Source: Serratia sp. M24T3 (GTDB lineage: Bacteria > Pseudomonadota > Gammaproteobacteria > Enterobacterales > Enterobacteriaceae). From it: a DNA stretch of 61,212 nucleotides. This document shows positions 56,687-61,212 of this stretch, piece after piece. Every line of letters starts with the position of its first letter. Position 1 is the first letter of the stretch. A program made the translations under genes and the position numbers. Where the stretch lies: assembly GCF_000257645.1 (NCBI RefSeq), contig NZ_AJHJ01000028.1:1-61212 (forward strand), in the 5' to 3' direction. The notes beneath the pieces are model-generated. The model did no database searches. It was given only the letters and a program-made list of their open reading frames with translations, and was not told where the DNA came from.

Positions 56687-58225
56687 ATGAAGCAGAAAAT
56701 GATGCGCAGAGCCGTTCTGGCGACGGTAATGCTTAGCGCAATGGCTTCCGGTTCAGTCTGGGCAGCGAAGGATGTGGTGATTGCAGTTGGTTCAAACTTC
56801 ACCTCACTGGACCCGTATGACGCCAACGACACGCTCTCTCAGGCGGTAGCAAAATCGTTTTATCAGGGCCTGTTCGGTTTTGACAAAGACATGAAGCTGG
56901 TTAACGTGCTGGCAGACAGCTACTCCGTGAGCCAGGATGGCCTGACTTACACTATCAAGCTGCATCCGGGGATCAAATTCCAGGATGGCACCGATTTTAA
57001 TGCGGCAGCGGTAAAAGTTAACCTCGATCGCGCCAGCAATCCTGACAGCCATCTCAAACGTTACAACCTGTTCAAGATGATTGCCAAAACCGAGGTGATT
57101 GACGCTGATACCGTCAAGATCACTCTGAAAGCGCCATTCTCAGCCTTTATTAATAATCTTGCACACCCTTCTGCGGTGATGATCTCACCTGCGGCGCTGG
57201 GCAAATACGGCAAAGACATTGGTTTCCATCCGGTCGGAACAGGCCCTTATACGCTGGAACAGTGGAATCAGACTGATTTCGTGAAAGTGAAGAAGTTTGA
57301 CGGCTACTGGAAAAAAGGCGAGCCAAAACTGGACACCATCACCTGGCGGCCAGTGGTTGATAACAATACCCGTGCTGCAATGTTGCAAACCGGTGAGGCC
57401 GATTTAGCGTATCCGGTGCCTTATGAGCAGGCGGCTTTGCTGGAAAAAAACAGCAAATTGAATCTGGTGACTTCGCCATCGATTTTGCAGCGTTACATCA
57501 GTTTCAACGTTACCCAAAAGCCGTTTGATAATCTAAAAGTCCGTCAGGCTATCAACTATGCCATTAACAAACAGGCGCTGATTAAAGTGGCGTTTGCCGG
57601 TTACGCGGTGCCTGCTGAAGGGCCATTGCCGACCAGTATCGAATATTCTGCAAAATATCAGCCATGGCCTTACGATCCGGCCAAGGCCCGAGAGTTGCTG
57701 AAAGAGGCGGGTTATCCAAACGGCTTCACTACTACGCTGTGGTCGTCACACAATTCCAGCACCGCGCAGAAAGTCATTCAGTTCGCACAGCAGCAGCTGG
57801 CGCAGGTAGGGATTAAAGTCACTGTGACTGCTTTTGATGCCGCGCAGCGTGCCGCTCAGGTTGAGAACGTCGGCCAGAAAGAGTCGGGCCTGCGGATGTT
57901 CTACACTGGCTGGTCGGCCTCTACCGGTGAAGCTGACTGGGCACTAACGCCGCTGTTTGCTACTCAATCTGCACCACCTAAGCAGTTCAATACTGCGTTC
58001 TATAGCAATCCGCAGGTCGATAAAGATTTGAGCGATGCGCTGAACACGACTGATAAATCAGCGAAGGCCAAGCTGTATAAAGACGCGCAGGACCGTATCT
58101 GGGCCGATGCCCCCTGGGCTTTCCTGGCAACCGAGCGCCTGCTGTCAGCCAGTAATAAGCGCCTGACCGGCTTCTACGTGATGCCCGATACTTCATTCAA
58201 CTTTGATAATGCAGACGTGAAATAG
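56687..58225 (+). CDS. gsiB: Glutathione-binding periplasmic protein GsiB
   Basis: GsiB is the solute-binding protein of the glutathione importer (family 5, DppA/OppA fold). The 512-residue precursor equals E. coli GsiB in length. It has a signal peptide ([22 protein letters not shown]) and then [23 protein letters not shown]. The family 5 signature lies in [22 protein letters not shown] and later [29 protein letters not shown]. It follows gsiA by 57 bases. A hairpin region precedes gsiC. Confidence 0.96.
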   Translation: MKQKMMRRAVLATVMLSAMASGSVWAAKDVVIAVGSNFTSLDPYDANDTLSQAVAKSFYQGLFGFDKDMKLVNVLADSYSVSQDGLTYTIKLHPGIKFQDGTDFNAAAVKVNLDRASNPDSHLKRYNLFKMIAKTEVIDADTVKITLKAPFSAFINNLAHPSAVMISPAALGKYGKDIGFHPVGTGPYTLEQWNQTDFVKVKKFDGYWKKGEPKLDTITWRPVVDNNTRAAMLQTGEADLAYPVPYEQAALLEKNSKLNLVTSPSILQRYISFNVTQKPFDNLKVRQAINYAINKQALIKVAFAGYAVPAEGPLPTSIEYSAKYQPWPYDPAKARELLKEAGYPNGFTTTLWSSHNSSTAQKVIQFAQQQLAQVGIKVTVTAFDAAQRAAQVENVGQKESGLRMFYTGWSASTGEADWALTPLFATQSAPPKQFNTAFYSNPQVDKDLSDALNTTDKSAKAKLYKDAQDRIWADAPWAFLATERLLSASNKRLTGFYVMPDTSFNFDNADVK

Positions 58226-58269
58226 CCCTTACTCATCGTCCGATTGGATTTCATCTACGGGTGGCAATG

Positions 58270-58311
58270 CACTCACTCCGATACTTGCTCTGGTAAGCCT
58301 TGGAGTGAGTG
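58270..58311. repeat. Inverted repeat in the gsiB-gsiC gap
   Basis: CACTCACTCC (58270-58279) and GGAGTGAGTG (58302-58311) are exact inverses separated by 22 bases. No T run follows, so it is more likely an mRNA-stabilising or intergenic repeat hairpin than a terminator. It could let the binding-protein gene be expressed above the permease genes. Confidence 0.75.
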
Positions 58312-58394
58312 TCGGCAGCCAGGGGCGATGGTGTTTTAAAACGTCGATGGGACAACGTGTGAATAGAATATCTAATGAAAAATCCTGATTAATT

Positions 58395-59315
58395 ATGCTC
58401 AATTATTTTTTAAAGCGACTGCTCGGCCTAATCCCGACGCTGCTGATTGTTGCCGTGCTGGTGTTTTTATTCGTCCATCTACTGCCGGGCGACCCTGCAC
58501 GCATGCTGGCCGGGCAAGATGCCGATCAGAGCGTGGTGAATATGGTGCGTCAGGAACTTGGTCTTGATAAACCTCTTTGGCAGCAGTTTCTGATTTTCTT
58601 CGAGCACGCACTGCGTGGTGATTTTGGGCAGTCGATGGTCTCGAAACGACCGGTGATCGATGAAATCAGCTCGCGTTTTATGCCGACGCTGTATCTCACG
58701 CTGACCAGCATGCTGTGGTCGGTGATTTTTGGACTGATTATTGGCGTGGTATCTGCGGTATGGCGCAACCGCTGGCCTGACCGTTTGGGCATGGCACTCG
58801 CCGTATCGGGAATTTCGTTCCCGGCGTTTGCTCTGGGCATGTTGCTGATGCAGATTTTTTCCGTACAACTTGGCTGGCTGCCAACTATTGGCGCGGATGG
58901 CTGGCGCAACTACATTTTGCCCTCGATCACCCTTGGCGCAGCGGTGGCCTCAATCATGGCTCGTTTTACCAGAGCCTCCTTCGTCGAGGTGATGCAGGAA
59001 GATTACATGCGCACCGCGCGGGCAAAAGGCGTGCGTGAATCGGTGGTGGTCGTTAAACACGGGCTGCGTAACGCGATGATTCCGGTAGTCACCATGATGG
59101 GATTGCAGTTCGGATTTTTGCTTGGTGGTTCGATTGTTGTCGAAAAAGTGTTCAACTGGCCGGGCTTGGGCCGTTTGCTTATCGACTCGGTAGAAATGCG
59201 CGATTATCCGGTGATTCAGGCCGAAGTATTGCTGTTTTCGCTGGAGTTTATCCTTATCAACCTGTTGGTCGACATGCTGTATGCGGTCATCAATCCTTCA
59301 ATTCGATACAAGTGA
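58395..59315 (+). CDS. gsiC: Glutathione ABC transporter permease GsiC
   Basis: GsiC is one of the two membrane subunits of the importer. The 306-residue protein starts [40 protein letters not shown], the standard DppB-type first helix and loop. It carries the EAA coupling motif [35 protein letters not shown]. Its stop overlaps the possible GTG start of gsiD. Length equals E. coli GsiC. Confidence 0.96.
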   Translation: MLNYFLKRLLGLIPTLLIVAVLVFLFVHLLPGDPARMLAGQDADQSVVNMVRQELGLDKPLWQQFLIFFEHALRGDFGQSMVSKRPVIDEISSRFMPTLYLTLTSMLWSVIFGLIIGVVSAVWRNRWPDRLGMALAVSGISFPAFALGMLLMQIFSVQLGWLPTIGADGWRNYILPSITLGAAVASIMARFTRASFVEVMQEDYMRTARAKGVRESVVVVKHGLRNAMIPVVTMMGLQFGFLLGGSIVVEKVFNWPGLGRLLIDSVEMRDYPVIQAEVLLFSLEFILINLLVDMLYAVINPSIRYK

Positions 59316-59323
59316 GTAAGCGC

Positions 59324-60244
59324 ATGAAAAACTGGCGACGCAAAGCCGCGCTGGCCTCCATGCCACTGGTCACACAGGAAACGGTAAGCAGTAAGCCGGT
59401 ACGCACGCCGTGGCGCGCTTTTTGGCGACGTTTTCGCAAGCAGCATATTGCGCTGGTCGCCGGCGTATTTGTTGTTCTGTTGATTGGCGCAGCAATATTG
59501 GCGCCATGGCTGGTGCCGTTCGATCCTGAAAACTACTTTGATTATGACCGCTTGAATGAAGGGCCTTCGCTGCTGCATTGGTTGGGCGTTGATTCTTTGG
59601 GGCGGGATATTTTTAGCCGTATTCTGATGGGCGCGAGGATCTCGCTGGCGGCCGGGGTGTTATCGGTTATCCTCGGCGCGGCGATTGGCACAGTGCTGGG
59701 GCTGATGGCCGGTTTCTATGAAGGCTGGTGGGACAGGGTAACCATGCGCGTCTGTGACGTGCTGTTTGCCTTTCCGGGTATTTTGCTGGCAATTGCCGTG
59801 GTTGCAGTAATGGGAAATGGCATGGCGAACGTTGTTGTCGCGGTGGCGATTTTTAGTATTCCGGCCTTCGCTCGCTTGGTGCGGGCCAATACGCTGGTAT
59901 TGAAAAATCTCACCTATATTGATTCGGCGCGCAGTATTGGCGCTTCGGACATGACTATTCTGTTCCGCCATATTCTGCCCGGCACGCTGTCATCGGTGGT
60001 GGTGTATTTCACCATGCGCATCGGCACCTCAATCATTACTGCCGCAAGCCTGTCGTTCCTGGGCATGGGCGCGCAGCCGCCAACGCCGGAGTGGGGCGCA
60101 ATGCTCAACGAAGCTCGTGCGGACATGGTTACTGCTCCTCACGAGGCTATTTTCCCCAGTCTGGCGATATTTTTAACCGTGTTGGCGTTTAATTTATTGG
60201 GGGACGGATTAAGGGATGCCCTGGATCCTAAGCTTAAAAGCTAG
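59324..60244 (+). CDS. gsiD: Glutathione ABC transporter permease GsiD
   Basis: GsiD is the second permease subunit. It follows E. coli GsiD closely ([62 protein letters not shown]). The EAA loop is [29 protein letters not shown] and the C-terminus is [18 protein letters not shown] use ATG 59324 (306 residues), nine bases after the gsiC stop; a GTG at 59312 overlapping gsiC would add four residues. It is the last gene before the right-hand repeat block. Confidence 0.95.
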   Translation: MKNWRRKAALASMPLVTQETVSSKPVRTPWRAFWRRFRKQHIALVAGVFVVLLIGAAILAPWLVPFDPENYFDYDRLNEGPSLLHWLGVDSLGRDIFSRILMGARISLAAGVLSVILGAAIGTVLGLMAGFYEGWWDRVTMRVCDVLFAFPGILLAIAVVAVMGNGMANVVVAVAIFSIPAFARLVRANTLVLKNLTYIDSARSIGASDMTILFRHILPGTLSSVVVYFTMRIGTSIITAASLSFLGMGAQPPTPEWGAMLNEARADMVTAPHEAIFPSLAIFLTVLAFNLLGDGLRDALDPKLKS

Positions 60245-60254
60245 GTTTTTATAT

Positions 60255-61212
60255 TGCTGCACAAGGCTTAACTTCAAAATTCAACTTCATGCGCAGCGCT
60301 TACTGGGTGGCGACCCAGAGCGCTATCGGAGTTGCGGTCTAATGCCTGACGTTAAAGGCGGATAAACTCTGAGCCGTTTTTCCGGTTCACGAATTTCAAT
60401 GGTCATTTAACCGGCAGTGCCGGAACCGGGCAAGAGGTCTCCAGGGCGAGCCCTCTTGCATCTCCGCGCTTTGGGTGCTGCGCACGGGCTTTAGATGCTG
60501 CGCACGGGCTTTAGGTGCTGCGCACAGGCTTTAGGTGCTGCGCACGGACTTTTTAAGGTCAATAATCCCCGAGGCGTTTTTCCGGTTCACTCATTTCAAT
60601 GGTCATTTAACCGGCCGCGCCGGAACCGGGCAAGAGGTCTCCAGGGCGAGCCCTCTTGCATCTCCGCGCCCCTTTGGTGTCGTTTAGCTGCACGGCACCA
60701 GATGATGAGTTCGTTTCAGTTGCCACTGTGTGTGGCGTTGGTCGCGCCGCTGCGCGGTCCCCTCGTTCGTTCGAAAGCCAAAAGCGTCTTTCTCCCTCCC
60801 TCAGCGCCGCCCCGAGGCCGCCAATCAGGGCTATTAAAGAAAAACCGGCAACCTAAGCTTAGGTTAAAAGACCTTTCTTCTGACAAAGACTTTCATTTGA
60901 AGGTGACATTCTGTGCATATCGGTTTTATTAATTCAGAAACGAAAACAAAAGTTATATCTAGTCTCGAACAAACCTAAGAGACCTATCTTTGTGAGATCG
61001 GGTTTTGACCGCCGTAGAGTTGCCGGTTTTTCTTTTTAGCTACTATTGGCGGCCTCAGGCCTACGCTAAGCGAAGGAAAGGGAGACGTTTTTGGCTCCCG
61101 ACTGAGTGAAGGCAGCCCGCAGGGCCGTGGCCAACGCCATGCACAGAGGCCTCTGAAAAGATCTACTTTTTTTGCACCAATCTGGTCACGAGAAAAGGGG
61201 CCCGGGATTCTT
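60255..61212 (+). repeat. Dispersed structured repeat, compound copy C (cut by the window end)
   Basis: The block starts with an inverted tail fragment (60255-60307, TTAACTTCAAAATTCAACTTC and GCGCAGCGCTTACTGGG). After about 65 unassigned bases comes an extra head module (about 60376-60470). Then come four 20-bp units and a full head plus core (60553-61212) collinear with 1-659. The nested inverted arms seen in copy A are kept. Open frames across it (for example 60495-60932) are shared in shape with copy A but cross the inverted arms and are not considered genes. The window ends just where a GC-rich hairpin begins in copy A. Confidence 0.85.
60476..60555 (+). repeat. Four tandem 20-bp units inside copy C
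   Basis: Units start at 60476, 60496, 60516 and 60536 with consensus TGCTGCGCACGGGCTTTAGG. They differ at a few positions and run directly into the head sequence TTAAGGTCAAT. Degenerate forms of the same unit precede the inverted head at 41.1-41.2 kb and occur in the tail of copy A. Confidence 0.9.

Noticed and set aside
60476-60555. CRISPR array
   Set aside because: The 20-bp units are contiguous with no unique spacers and there are no cas genes.

Overview
The window looks like a stretch of chromosome from a gamma-proteobacterium of the order Enterobacterales, most likely Yersiniaceae or a close relative (Serratia, Rahnella, Rouxiella or Ewingella type). The evidence is gene content, an ERIC-type repeat and a backbone order that matches the E. 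coli dinG-ybiB ... rlmF ... glnQPH-dps-rhtA-ompX ... ybiT-moeBA-iaaA-gsiABCD segment. The genus is an inference; no rRNA or tRNA gene is present.

Layout. 1-835: a long dispersed, internally folded repeat. 846-8400: e(P4)-type phosphatase lipoprotein, a general porin, dinG, ybiB and an M3-type oligopeptidase. 8.5-15.8 kb: an AT-richer accessory block with three tandem copies of an unrecognised gene family (one intact, two broken) followed by a 1352-residue RHS/YD-repeat protein that stops just where its relatives continue into the core end and toxin tip. 15.8-17.7 kb: flavin reductase-like gene and rlmF. 17.8-24.4 kb: a second accessory block with a divergent LysR regulator, an 851-residue putative carbohydrate-active protein, a holin-like protein and a signal-peptide-less GH18 chitinase. 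This resembles holin-dependent chitinase export clusters, but no lytic enzyme gene is visible.

24.5-32.3 kb: glnHPQ with a recognisable NtrC/sigma-54 control region, dps, an operon for a FAS1 protein, an ECF sigma factor and its anti-sigma, then rhtA and ompX. 32.3-36.8 kb: a redox module (DUF5666-type periplasmic protein, b-type cytochrome, Tat-exported molybdopterin oxidoreductase) divergent from a two-component system of the CusRS/HprRS type. A perfect 22-bp palindrome resembling the CusR/HprR box lies between them. 37.0-39.8 kb: eptB and a YafD-like membrane phosphodiesterase-family protein.

39.8-41.2 kb: an AT-rich gene whose Cys-His-Gln layout matches Cif (cycle-inhibiting factor) deamidase effectors. 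It sits between the two halves of an inverted copy of the same dispersed repeat found at both window ends. 41.2-47.6 kb: the osmoprotectant betT/betIBA locus with a BetI operator. 47.9-60.2 kb: tsx with a CRP site, an ERIC element, ybiT, moeAB, a miniature DeoR-type HTH protein with a CRP site, and iaaA-gsiABCD for peptide and glutathione salvage. 60.25-61.2 kb: another compound copy of the dispersed repeat, cut by the window end.

Biologically this is ordinary enterobacterial core with accessory inserts (tandem paralogues plus RHS, chitinase-holin, Cif-like gene) that together suggest contact with eukaryotic, possibly invertebrate, hosts. That last point is inference.
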